The position numbers and the translations under genes are program-made. This document shows, one piece after another, positions 55,050 to 64,000 of a stretch of 64,000 nucleotides of DNA. Each line of letters begins with the position of its first letter. Position 1 is the first letter of the stretch. The DNA comes from Beroe forskalii (Eukaryota; Ctenophora; Nuda; Beroida; Beroidae). The stretch is from contig WFMF01000180.1 of assembly GCA_011033025.1 (NCBI GenBank), forward strand, positions 186,001-250,000, given 5' to 3'. The notes under the pieces were generated by a model. It saw nothing but the letters and a program-made list of their open reading frames with translations, searched no databases and was not told the origin of the DNA.

Positions 55050-55129
55050 TACATTTTGTCTCATGTTCTTGTGTACATGAAGAGATTGGATATGACATGC
55101 CCAAATGACCTGGACTTCCTATCTTTACT
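55050..55129 (+). CDS. Cyclin-like (PHO80/cyclin-Y type) gene, exon i
   Basis: Bounded by tgtttcag|TA and TTTACT|gtgagt, leaving in phase 2. Reads YILSHVLVYMKRLDMTCPND, then LDFLSLL. The VLVYMKRL..CPN pattern resembles the second helix of a cyclin box (VYLERL...NP in PHO80-like and cyclin Y proteins). Cyclins of this type bind a cyclin-dependent kinase and set its substrate or localisation. The 5' exons, including the start codon, are not identified. The fold call rests on spacing and hydrophobic pattern over two exons, not on strong identity. Confidence 0.6.
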
Positions 55130-55393
55130 GTGAGTGACTAAATTTGAAAATCATAATAATGAACAGTAATTTCATTAATCATTAACTTAGGGATGTCACA
55201 ACAAGTACTTGCACAATTTTGCAAAGAAAAGAGCAACAGATTTTTTGCAATTGAAACTGTAAAATGTAATAATTTAAGATTTAACTGGATTGATCTGAAG
55301 TTGGTAAAGCAGGTAAAATGGTACCAGATTACATTATGAACATTCTTGTAACCTATTGTATTCTGATTATTGGTGTCAATGTTCACTTTTCAG

Positions 55394-55634
55394 GGGTCTG
55401 GCTGTTGACATGCTTGAAGACTTCAGTCTTGATATATTCTGCATCATGGTGAAAACCTTTGCCTACATACAGTGTACCAAAGTTGATAGCAGGTATATGG
55501 GAGGAAACTTCCTTGCATATGAGAGCAACTTCATTTCTGGTATCCAGAAAGTTAGTGCTCGGAAATTGGAAATCCTAAAAGAGATGAAGTTTAATGCCTA
55601 CATTGATAAAGATTCAAAGGAGTATGTGCAATGT
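55394..55634 (+). CDS. Cyclin-like gene, exon ii
   Basis: Bounded by ttttcag|GG and CAATGT|gtgagt. Joins exon i exactly (CT+G), leaving in phase 0. Reads GLAVDMLEDFSLDIFCIMVK, TFAYIQCTKVDSRYMGGNFL, AYESNFISGIQKVSARKLEI, LKEMKFNAYIDKDSKEYVQC. The pattern MVKTF......D..Y....FLAYESNF...GI....L..L..M.F matches PHO80/cyclin-Y cyclin boxes (AAKF..D.YY.N..YA.VGGIS..E.N.LE..FL..L.F.L), with GIQKVSARKLEILKEMKFN at the GIS..ELN.LE position. The degree of divergence leaves room for another helical family. Confidence 0.65.
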
Positions 55635-56003
55635 GTGAGTATGAGATTCGTATCATAAGCCATTAATCCTATCAAGGGCTATAAATAGTAACTATATGCA
55701 TCATTACAACTTAATAACACCATATTAGGACTAAGTATTTTAACTAAATACTTCTTTTAGCATCTATTATTGAATTAAGAAATTACTGCTGAAACTTGAG
55801 AATATAAGATAGTAGGTATTGCAAATACTGCTAACGATAAACATAGCTGATCCGAGTACAGCACTTTTATTACACCCACCTACTTAGTTCACATGGACTA
55901 AGCGGTTTTTGTCCCATCAAGTACCCACCCCACCCAGGCATCACGTCGCCCACTTAGTCCACAATTAAGATTTCAATGGTAATTTCAAATGGTATTTCTT
56001 CAG

Positions 56004-56171
56004 GAAGCGATTGTTGACAGCATTCTGCGTGGAAGCTACTTCGGTAACGATTGTCTTGCCCGAACCCCTCTCCCCCTCTGCAAACTGAGTGGTATTAGGA
56101 GGCACATGGATCTGATTGAGAGGCACACTAAGGAAATGCTAGAGTTTGAGAGGCACCTCAAGGAGATGCAG
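56004..56171 (+). CDS. Cyclin-like gene, exon iii (possible GC donor)
   Basis: The acceptor is cttcag|GA, in phase 0 with exon ii. Reads EAIVDSILRGSYFGNDCLAR, TPLPLCKLSGIRRHMDLIER, HTKEMLEFERHLKEMQ. The last 25 residues form a charged helix, likely coiled coil. The exon appears to end at GAGATGCAG|gcacgt, a GC-AG intron, because only that junction keeps the long reading frame of the last exon. A GT donor 5 bp further on (GGCAC|gtacct) would instead lead to a stop after about 16 codons. Confidence 0.68.
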
Positions 56172-56353
56172 GCACGTACCTATTTATCTAATTATTAATT
56201 TTAAATAATACAGCTATCTGCTATAATTATCAATTATTAATACAGCTATACACGATTTCATTAATTATTTCTGTTGTGAATGCTCATCACTCTTATGTTT
56301 TTATGACAGTTTACACATCAGATCGTCACATTTTGACTTTATCATGTGTTCAG

Positions 56354-56617
56354 GTGGCGACGTACTCTTCCCTAGTCCAGGAAGGGTACACAGACCTAGG
56401 TAGCAGCTACACAACTCACCATGTTCAGCCTGACACCACCAAACACCGGTCTCACTCCTTGGACTCCTCCAAGCCACCTTGTGGTAGTAAAGACAATCGT
56501 AGGGATCCGTGGTACTTCAGTGCGGACCACGAAGCAGTCAATTGTCAAAACTCACATCATCACCCTTCAAACTCGTGGAGTCGGCACCTTCCACCAAGCC
56601 ACAAGCTCGTATACTGA
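56354..56617 (+). CDS. Cyclin-like gene, terminal exon
   Basis: The acceptor is tgttcag|GT; the frame runs to TGA at 56615-56617. Reads VATYSSLVQEGYTDLGSSYT, then a Ser/His/Pro-rich low-complexity tail (SHSLDSSKPPCGS.., HHHPSNSWSRHLPPS.., HKLVY end), probably disordered. An overlapping ORF in another frame (56421-56702) is open by composition but has stops just upstream and no junction. Confidence 0.62.
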   Translation: MATYSSLVQEGYTDLGSSYTTHHVQPDTTKHRSHSLDSSKPPCGSKDNRRDPWYFSADHEAVNCQNSHHHPSNSWSRHLPPSHKLVY

Positions 56618-56718
56618 ACAGCCACGAACTCGTTTAGTGTATATTATCAAGTCTAAAAGATCCCCACGAAGTGGTTTAGATAAATTGCTGGATGCTCATT
56701 AAGTGACGTAATATGTGT

Positions 56719-56838
56719 CCTGGGGAGGTACGGGATTCGTTCCCATCCACAGTAGCCCTGGCGACTGGGACCTCCCAGCGGAAGGTCCCGTGCTGGGGTT
56801 TCTGTTTGGATCTCTTGTAGATCCATCCCCCGTTTAGT
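56719..56838. mobile_element. ~120-bp insertion between 17-bp direct repeats
   Basis: agtgacgtaatatgtgt occurs at 56702-56718 and exactly again at 56839-56855, as expected of a retroposon target-site duplication. The 120-bp insert contains GGGATTCGTTCCC, a T-arm-like stem-loop with a B-box-like core, and further small stems. It may be a small tRNA-related SINE. A poly(A) tail is absent. It lies about 100 bp after the cyclin-like stop codon, probably in the 3' UTR. Confidence 0.5.
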
Positions 56839-56855
56839 AGTGACGTAATATGTGT

Positions 56856-57330
56856 ACTCCTGCAGTACGTTCCAGGTTTAAGGCAAAGTTTTGTAAATAT
56901 ATTTATTTTTGCTACACCTGTGTCCTGCTCAGGTTCAATATCATGAGAAAACCATCCTGTTACCTTATTAAGTTATTAATTGCTATTCCGTATTTGTCAA
57001 CTTCTATTTAATATCTGTAAAGTATAAGTAAAAATACAAAAATATGGACGAAATGACTTCCAAATCATGCTACCTGTGGATGAATGTTACTACTAAATGG
57101 GCAGTCACCTGCCATTCAAATTTACTTATCATTTCGAGCTTCCATTTATTTGAAGATTTGAAAGTCATTTCTTGTTTTCCAAAACTAATACCTTTATTCC
57201 GTCAAAAGTTTCTAAAAATGATATTTATTAAGCTTATTTCTCTACTGTCTTGTGACACTATTTTATCTGATATTACTATAAACTGATATTTGCCTCTGTT
57301 CTTTACACACTGCAGTAAGAACTTGCGATA
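56856..57330. other. Downstream flank of cyclin-like gene
   Basis: No coding feature is supported. An AT-rich 80-codon ORF (57044-57286) has no recognisable domain. Confidence 0.45.
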
Positions 57331-57332
57331 TA

Positions 57333-59931
57333 CAGGGTGTTTCATATTAAGTGTGACTATTTTGAAACTGTACTGAAAATTCAACAAAAGACTTGGCACT
57401 GATTACCAGTCTTCTTGTTATGCCAATATGATTGGAATTTATGCCAGAAAAGTTTCCAGATGATTGCAATTATTTATTTTTTCACAAATTGACCTTTTGC
57501 TAGGGCTACAGTTTCAGAAACTGAAAATTTCCAAATTTGATGCATGCTAGGAGATTTGCTGTTTGTCATACCTTTTAGGCACTGTACTAAGTTTTGTCAG
57601 TCCAACTGAGGCTGTGTGGTGTCTAAGGTATCAAAAATAGACATCCCAAGGTTTAAGGTCATACTTTGACCAACTTCACGATGAAAAATATTGATCTGCC
57701 TAGTCAGTTTCAAAGTGTCGCAAACACTGGAGTCTGCTAACAGAATAAGCTGGACCCTACATTTGACCCACAAAGGTTTTCATGGTTACTGATTCACCAA
57801 AGATACAAAACTGATGCTTCATACTTTCATAACATGGTCAATTCTATAATTTGAACTCGTAAATTGTCCTTGAGATCCTCAATTTTAGCAGAAACTGCCT
57901 TTAGAAACGAATGAGATGTGCTTTTCTTTATTGTTAGACAGTGGCACTTTGATACCGCTGCGGCAGATCAATATTTTTAGGTAAACAAAGAAGTTTTATT
58001 TATCTCCACAAAATTTACAATTCACACCACACAAAAATACAAATGGGGACTAAATGTTAGGAAGATCTTTTCTTTACAGTTGCCAACGAGTTGTTTTTTA
58101 CAAATAGGGATTGCTATATTTACAAGCTCTTCAAATAATATCTAATTGTCTGATATATTATGTATGAATTTCAAAATGGCAAATTTATTCATATGATCTA
58201 AGATACCTAATTATCAGGAGGGAGTTAGCTTTATGTTGAAGGAAAAGAGGTATTCTACATCCTTCCCTCCATAATAGAGCTTGTCTGCTGATAATTTATA
58301 TTGAAATATGAACTATTAGCTTTAATCATCCTAACATGTCAACATTTGTAGAACCCATAACTCTGAGTTCTGGAGAAGCAAACTAGAAAATAGTTGGTAT
58401 AGAGCACTCTTATACCGATGTGCAGTGCAGGTATACACACGTTGTACATGGATACCCACAATCTGGTCATACCAGATGATGTGTCATTTAGTATGACTCA
58501 TGAGTTGCACGTTTGATCAAGAGCTTTCTATTTGTTTAAATAGCCCCATGAAGCAATTAGGCTGAAAATTGGTCTGAAACTCATCCCATGGATCAAACTG
58601 CACCGTTTGATTTAAAGCCTAAGGCAGAGATCGACCAATTTTGAATATGGAGGGACCAAAATGGCAGAGCAGTAGTTGTGGTTGGAGAAAGGACACAGTT
58701 GCGATTTGCTTCATAGTGCCCTTGGGACCACCTGATCTACCACTCAGGTCAACTAGCTATCAAACTAAACAAGATGCCAATATTTCTTCTTCTTACTGTG
58801 GTCTTCCTAAATTTAAAATTACATGCTGTTTTTCAAATTGTGTTATGTTATCTATGTTCTAGGCACTGCTTTGTCCAGCAATGTAACATCTAATCAGAAA
58901 GGCCTGATGCATCATGTGTACACTCTCATTAAAACATGAAAGCGAATGACATCCATATCGTTCTCTTGTTCATCTTTTAGCAGTATTTTCACTTGTATTG
59001 GACTGTCATTCTTTACAACACACTTTTAGCCTGACAAGTCTGGCTTTAAACTACAAAATTCAAGAAGCATAATATTTGTTCGTTACTTGTTTTCAGGTTG
59101 GTTTTATGGGGTTAATCTGGGTTCGTTCAAGTGAAAGTTACTTCAGCTTTAGTTAAAACGATTCAGGTACCTTGAAAAACCGAGTCATGGTCACCACCAT
59201 TTACCTTATTCATTTCGAATGAATAATAAACAGGTTATACAAAATAAGTAAAATTGTAAAAATGTAAAAATGTAAAAAATTGTAAAAATTGGTCGCATTA
59301 CCCCATCAAATTGAATTGAAGGAGTTTAATTTCCATTAGGACTTTAGAGAATTCGACGAAATTCTTTACACCAGTTTTTCTGTATCAACTTTTGGGCGTC
59401 AAGAGATCTCTTCAGTAGAGATTTTATCAAATTTTCGTCACTATCTAGGCCAAAATTGTCGATGACAGGAATTTTTCTGAAACTGTTCCAAAGCCATGGT
59501 GCTTTGTATGAAAAGTAGATAGATGGTTCTGTAGTTACAAACCTGTTATTATTACGTTGTGATACATTGGAAATTTTCATCGTGAAGTTGGTCACAGTAT
59601 AACTTTAAACCTTGAGATACGTGTATTTTTGATAGTTCAGACACCACACAGCCTCAGTTGTAACCTCAAAACTTAGTACAGTGCCTAAATGGTATGCGAA
59701 ACAGCGAATATCCTAGCATGCATAAAATTTGGAAATTTTCAGTTTCTGAAACTGTGCCCTAGCAAAATGTCAATTTGTGAAAAAATGAATTAAATTGCAA
59801 TCATCTGGAAACTTTTCTGGCATAAATTCCAATCATATTGGCATAACAAGAAGACTGATAATCAGTGCCAAGTCTTTTGTTGAATTTTCAGTACAGTTTC
59901 AAAATAGTCACACTTAATATGAAACACCCTG
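57333..59931. mobile_element. 2.6-kb element with ~350-bp TIRs, TA duplication
   Basis: Ends CAGGGTGTTTCATATTAAGT and their complement are flanked by TA (57331-57332 and 59932-59933). The tip sequence and TA target are typical of Tc1/mariner-group elements. The arms 57333-57682 and about 59573-59931 are about 85-90% complementary. The interior has no transposase. It carries AT-rich filler and a truncated minus-strand LINE 3' end (59250-59565). Confidence 0.92.
59250..59565 (-). pseudogene. Truncated LINE 3' end (RT C-terminal tail)
   Basis: Minus-strand frame VSQRNNNRFVTTEPSIYFSY, then KAPWLWNSFRKIPVIDNF and a K/L-rich end. The ..PS.YFSYKAPWLWNS... layout is the usual C-terminus of CR1/L2-type LINE ORF2. 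It is followed on the minus strand by a tttacatttttaca microsatellite (plus-strand 59250-59290), a typical LINE 3' tail. The upstream RT is absent. Confidence 0.55.
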
Positions 59932-59933
59932 TA

Positions 59934-61016
59934 TTTGGTATTCGACATCAGTATTGTTATTTTTTATAATAATGCTGAAGGTCGTGTACAAAATATGAAA
60001 AAAGACTGTTCCTAATTTTTGTCGTAATCACAAGGTAACGTTTTATCATCCCTCTTATTAAATCCCATTCTCTGTAATTTTTTACGCCGTAAAAGTTTTT
60101 TGTCCTCTTGTCTTTTTGTAGACACAATATCTAAAAATTCTAAAATTACACAAGTGCATTGTGATTATGACATTCGTTGAACTTCTATCCATGCCATTGT
60201 ATTCTGGAGGCCTTTTCCGAAACTTGACTTCAGTATGGCTTAAGTTGAATAACTTACGTTGGAAAATAAAGTTAATTTGTTTCTGAATTAAGTTCGGAAA
60301 TAGTTTTCACTTAAATATTGACTTATCTCCTTTTTTTGACTTAGCTTCGGTTTCGGAAAGGACCAGATCTGCTCTTATAATCAGAACAGTTTCAAATTTA
60401 TTGAGAATTCTCGTGCAAAAACATCTCACTTCAGATAGGACTTTCAACCTTCATTGAACCTTACCCAACAATTTTAGAGTTTAAATAGAGAATGATGATT
60501 TTGCACGGGTCTTAGTTACGCGCAGATAACTGCCATGCCATAATGAGCGATCTAAATATTGATTAATGTGACCATTGTTTCTTTTATTTTGCCAAGTCTG
60601 GACTCATGCCAGAAAATATATTGCTGTTTATAGCTTGAATGCTAAAATGTATGAAGCAATTAAGTTAAACCTGACATCATAGCTACCTGTACCTTGAAAT
60701 GTTTCTAATCAACGTTGTAGTTATGCGAGATGTATTTTAAACGATACTTTGAAGAGTTTATTAACTGTAAAGCACTTATTTGTTTACTAAATCGTTATTT
60801 ATCACTAATCGTTATTTATCACTAATCAATAAGCCATAATATATTATTAAAACCACTAAACACCTTACTATAATAATATTTATTTTATGATTTGAAATGT
60901 AATGTATAATTATATCAAGAAAATATAAAATCCCCATATCCGTTGGTCGGTCGTTGTAGTAAACCACTGCTGAAGGTGTAAAGCCATGCTGTAGCGTGCG
61001 ATTTGAGTACACATTA
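59934..61016. other. AT-rich, no gene seen
   Basis: No supported exon or repeat. Confidence 0.45.
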
Positions 61017-61148
61017 ATAAGAACGGTTGCTCTAGACCTTAAATTTTACGACGAATCGTTCTAGATACTTAGATATATCCCGACTCTCTTTTTCTTATGA
61101 GAGTATGAGCAGGGGGTCACCATCTATGGCCACTTGCCAGGGCGGGAA
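61017..61148. repeat. Inverted partial copy of the 208-bp repeat
   Basis: taagaacggttg, tctaga, aaattttacgac, gactctctttttctt and cagggcgggaa match, in reverse complement, the units at 49572-49990. The A-run is shorter. Confidence 0.75.
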
Positions 61149-61579
61149 TTTATGTTCAGATATTTTTCATCTTTTCATGAACAACCCAAGACTTTTTTGT
61201 TCAAGTTTTGAAATATTTTGTATTTGGTTTTAACATATTATTTTACTCTATGACATAACTAATCAATAATCATAAATTTACCATCTAATATTGATGCTAA
61301 AAACATATTATAATTTCATCTAATATAGTTAACGATAATTATAGTTAACGATAATTGTGCCTTATAGAATATAACATATTATTATAAATATTACTAACTA
61401 TATATTTTATTTCTAAAAGTTACTAAAATGTTAAATGTAATGCTACCTATTTTATGTAGAGATTAGATAAGTGGCATATAACTCATATTGTAAGGTTTCC
61501 TCTGTTTTCACATGCATATCATGCATGCTTATGCATACTTATATTCTGCTCACCCTATAATATGACTATAGGCCATCAT

Positions 61580-61640
61580 TTCGATGCATATAGTGCATAT
61601 TGAACTCGGCTTCGCCTTGTACAATATGCACTAATATGCA
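61580..61640. repeat. Palindrome with ctcggcttcgcct loop
   Basis: tagtgcatattg and caatatgcacta arms surround aactcggcttcgccttgta. A diverged form is near 4345-4395, and related loops (ctcggct..cttcgcctcg) occur in the foldback at 13375-15397. A second hairpin with aacttacac/gtgtaagtt arms lies at 61727-61768. Confidence 0.7.
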
Positions 61641-61880
61641 CCGAAAAAATACCGGTTCCATGATCTCAGCTGTGACCGTGTATCTTTGATTATAACTCGG
61701 CACGCCGCTTCCATTATCTAACTTACACAGTCTCGGCTGTCTCTTCGACCGTGTAAGTTGCGGTATACGGTTACCACTTCAACATAAAGTAACCGGTTAT
61801 TTATATTCCGATGCTTATTTGAAATCTATTCAGTATTTATTCTTATAGCAATCTTAAAATAGCATTTACTCATACTACCC

Positions 61881-62070
61881 TACGAGACATATTTATGTGG
61901 AACGAAATTTGGGGATTATAAGAAAAATCTCCATATATTCGAACTCTGTAAAATTTCAGCAAGACTTCATCATACGTCAGCATAGGAAATAGTGAAAAAA
62001 TCCCCATATTATCTTACTCCCAAAATTGCTATCCCCAAAATTATTGTCCCACATAAATAATTCTCGTTAG
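61881..62070. mobile_element. ~190-bp MITE
   Basis: The inverted ends (tacgagacatatttatgtgg, ..aaatttggggat) mirror (atccccaaaattattgtccc + acataaataattctcgt). AT-rich interior; target duplication not determined. Confidence 0.72.
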
Positions 62071-63093
62071 GTATATTTAACTATATCCCTGTTTTTATTA
62101 AATCGATGTTTTATGCTCAGCGTTGTGTTAATAATTTTACCCAACTTTAGCTTCTATTTGATCTATTAATAAGTGACATGCGATCTATTATTAACAAGTG
62201 ACATGTGGCATTTTGAAGTTATCTTTTCTCAGATTCCTTGATTTAATTAACCAGAATTCTAAACAATTAATTCTGAACAGTAAACAATTAATGACTCATC
62301 AACGAAAATTGTTTTGATCCGAAGCTTTTGAAAATTATGCGTGTTTTGCCGTCAGACAATTCAATAAGCTACTCAGTAATAAATCAACACTGGAATCTGA
62401 GAGCAATAATAAAGAGAAACGAATTATTAAATGTCACAAGTTACTGTGCTATGATTCACATAATTATGTTCGGTTGCCATATTCCAATCTAAGAATCTAT
62501 GACAAGGTCACTATTTTGTATATATAGCCTTCCTTATCCAGGAATTTTCACATGTTATCGAAAATTTCAAATTTGCTTTTATCATACTGTCATATTATAC
62601 GAAGTGTTGATGTTGCACTACAGCACTAGCACTCACATAAATTTGTATATTTTTGAATTTTTCAAAAACTATAATATCATATTCTACATCACAACTTATT
62701 CTTCTGTGTTTCATTGTTTGTGATTTTCAAATTTTGTATGACCTGAAGGCTCATATCTGTACTGATGAGAACATAGCAGTTAATAGCAAAAAGCTAGATC
62801 CAATTAAATTTAGATTTAACAATAAATTTTAAAAGTTCTGAAATGGTCGTAAACTGTTCTTTCACTCTTTTATCCCATGACTAACCTGTAAGCTATTAGT
62901 TTAAGTAAGTGTTTTTCTGAAGGTCAATCCCCCCACTGGCCTTTTTGTGTAACAAATTTAGGCATTGTGGCTGCCTAAGTGCCTAGACCTTAGCATTGCA
63001 AGATAGGCCTCGCAATTGAAAGAACGATGCCTTAACCACTGTCCACTGTTCTACCTTTCCAAGATATAACACACATTTCCTCCCCCCTCATAG
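62071..63093. other. Upstream of first visible SAMHD1 exon; no gene seen
   Basis: AT-rich sequence without a recognised exon. The SAM-domain exons expected for SAMHD1 were not found in the window before 63094. They may lie further upstream, be too divergent, or be absent in this gene. Confidence 0.45.
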
Positions 63094-63236
63094 ACCAATT
63101 ATGACGTACATTTTCAACGACCCAATCCACGGGACCATGGAGTTGGATCGGCTGCTGGTCTGCTTCATCGATACTCCGGAGTTCCAGAGGTTGCGGAACA
63201 TCAAACAGACGGGGGTCGCGTATTATGTCTACCCAG
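63094..63236 (+). CDS. SAMHD1: SAMHD1-type HD-domain dNTPase, exon a
   Basis: Bounded by ctcatag|AC and ACCCAG|gtgagg, leaving in phase 1. Reads [48 protein letters not shown]. The [19 protein letters not shown] and YYV(Y/F)PG blocks are diagnostic of SAMHD1, the HD-domain deoxynucleoside-triphosphate triphosphohydrolase that hydrolyses dNTPs to deoxynucleosides and triphosphate, and in vertebrates restricts retroviruses. The run with its two downstream exons covers the beginning of the HD domain. Confidence 0.95.
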
Positions 63237-63297
63237 GTGAGGGGGGGGGGGGAATGTATGAAAATATGCAATGATGTTATTGTGCTGTAAAACATGT

Positions 63298-63321
63298 TCA
63301 ATTCAATTCGATTCAATTCAG
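63298..63321. repeat. (TTCAA)n / (AATTC)n microsatellite
   Basis: About five pentanucleotide units (attcaattcgattcaattca) in the intron after exon a. Confidence 0.85.
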
Positions 63322-63520
63322 ATGAGAGAGGGTGAGGTGACGGGATGATCCACACATAAGGATATCACGACTCACGAGTCTCAAACCTGGTTTAGACTCG
63401 ATGGTCCCCAGAATCCCAACACTGGGCAGGAAGTCTCTTACCGTAATCATGTTGGAAAAACCAATGCTGCTGAGAATGGTTTTTGAATCATAAGTACTCA
63501 GGTACTGCAATGCGTTTCAG

Positions 63521-63636
63521 GTGCAACTCATAACCGCTTCGAACACTGCATTGGTGTTTGTTACCTAGCCGGACAAATGATCGATAAGTTATCTGCCCAG
63601 ACTGAAATTACTCGAATTGATAAGCTCTGTGTTCAG
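63521..63636 (+). CDS. SAMHD1: SAMHD1-type dNTPase, exon b
   Basis: Bounded by gtttcag|GT and GTTCAG|gtatgt. Joins exon a to give PG-ATHNRFEHCIGVCYLAG, then QMIDKLSAQTEITRIDKLCV and Q. RFEH contains the first metal-ligand histidine of the HD site and the substrate-contact arginine. Leaves in phase 0. Confidence 0.95.
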
Positions 63637-63803
63637 GTATGTTTTTATTTCGAACGCAAGATATTATTGTAATGTTTTATTTCTATGCTGTTATTGCATA
63701 ACTCCCTAATATTGCACTATCCCAGTACCTACCCTCATTTTGGTACTTAATAAGTCAATATTTCCATCTTCAAGTTGCTTCACAGAAAGTTTCGTTATTT
63801 CAG

Positions 63804-63924
63804 ATAGCTGGGCTGCTTCACGATATTGGGCATGGCCCCTTTTCCCACATGTTCCATGACAGTTTTATCAGTCAAATGACGGCGGAGAATTGGTCACATG
63901 AACTTCAATCTTGCCGCATTTTCG
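63804..63924 (+). CDS. SAMHD1: SAMHD1-type dNTPase, exon c
   Basis: Bounded by atttcag|AT and TTTTCG|gtacaa (phase 1). Reads IAGLLHDIGHGPFSHMFHDS, FISQMTAENWSHELQSCRIF. LLHDIGHGPFSHMF holds the catalytic His-Asp pair and the nearby conserved histidines, and WSHE matches the conserved THE. All active-site residues visible so far are intact. The gene runs off the window; the last metal-ligand Asp would be in a later exon. The donor is supported by the stop that follows immediately (TTTTGTAA). Confidence 0.92.
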
Positions 63925-64000
63925 GTACAATTTTGTAATTTTACTCCGATTGATACGAAATTTTTTTAATCAAATAAAGAAATAACCGGAAATTACAAGC

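Noticed and set aside
56719..56838. tRNA gene
   Set aside because: Only a T-arm-like stem is present; no cloverleaf, anticodon arm or acceptor stem could be folded by eye.
63032..63510. Minus-strand ORFs over the SAMHD1 exons
   Set aside because: Shadows of the + strand exons and an AATTC microsatellite.

Overview
This window is animal (metazoan-type) nuclear DNA: AT-rich, intron-dominated and repeat-rich. It has no operons and no long single-frame host genes. Host genes appear as short exons with GT-AG borders and matching intron phases, all on the + strand. Four gene fragments are supported. (1) Three exons of a peptidyl-alpha-hydroxyglycine alpha-amidating lyase (the PAL part of PAM) lie at 13122-13271, 19454-19547 and 26866-27034. 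(2) A phase-consistent four-exon chain of unknown identity lies at 40628-42851. (3) The 3' part of a gene with a PHO80/cyclin-Y-like cyclin fold lies at 55050-56617. (4) The start of the HD domain of a SAMHD1-type dNTP triphosphohydrolase lies at 63094-63924 and continues past the window end. The species cannot be fixed. The retroelement families and compact foldback repeats suggest a marine invertebrate, possibly a cnidarian, but this is inference.

Layout. 1-3848 is a near-perfect 42-bp satellite (about 91.6 copies), and 4697-5621 holds 21 copies of a 44-bp minisatellite. 5.6-13.1 kb is intergenic or intronic repeat mosaic: a ~345-bp tandem repeat, a cluster of interlocking palindromes, a perfect 30-bp inverted repeat, and a decayed minus-strand retroelement in which 40 bp of coding sequence has been amplified tenfold. 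13.1-27.0 kb is the PAL gene. Its first visible intron carries a 2.0-kb foldback element with TA target duplications, itself interrupted by a 590-bp element with its own TA duplication, plus a 1.8-kb element with TAG duplications. The second visible intron holds a 6.6-kb inverted-repeat unit containing a broken non-LTR retrotransposon, and a further foldback. 27.2-29.9 kb is a GC-rich, frameshifted Penelope-like element on the minus strand, followed by a 25-bp minisatellite. 31.4-33.6 kb looks like damaged or low-quality consensus. 33.8-36.2 kb is another TIR element holding a nested MITE and a second LINE fragment.

36-54 kb is mainly intron or intergenic DNA with many small palindromic repeats. 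In the unknown gene, a real exon/donor junction has been duplicated several times within its intron. 55-56.6 kb holds the cyclin-like exons, possibly with a GC-AG intron. 57.3-59.9 kb is a 2.6-kb element with ~350-bp TIRs and TA duplications. 60-63 kb is AT-rich with small inverted repeats, and then SAMHD1 begins.

No bacterial, CRISPR, rRNA or convincing tRNA feature was seen. Most short ORFs lie inside repeats or in shadow frames and are not reported. Repeat and element boundaries were read by eye; internal boundaries may be off by several bases, while ends fixed by TSDs and splice sites are more exact.
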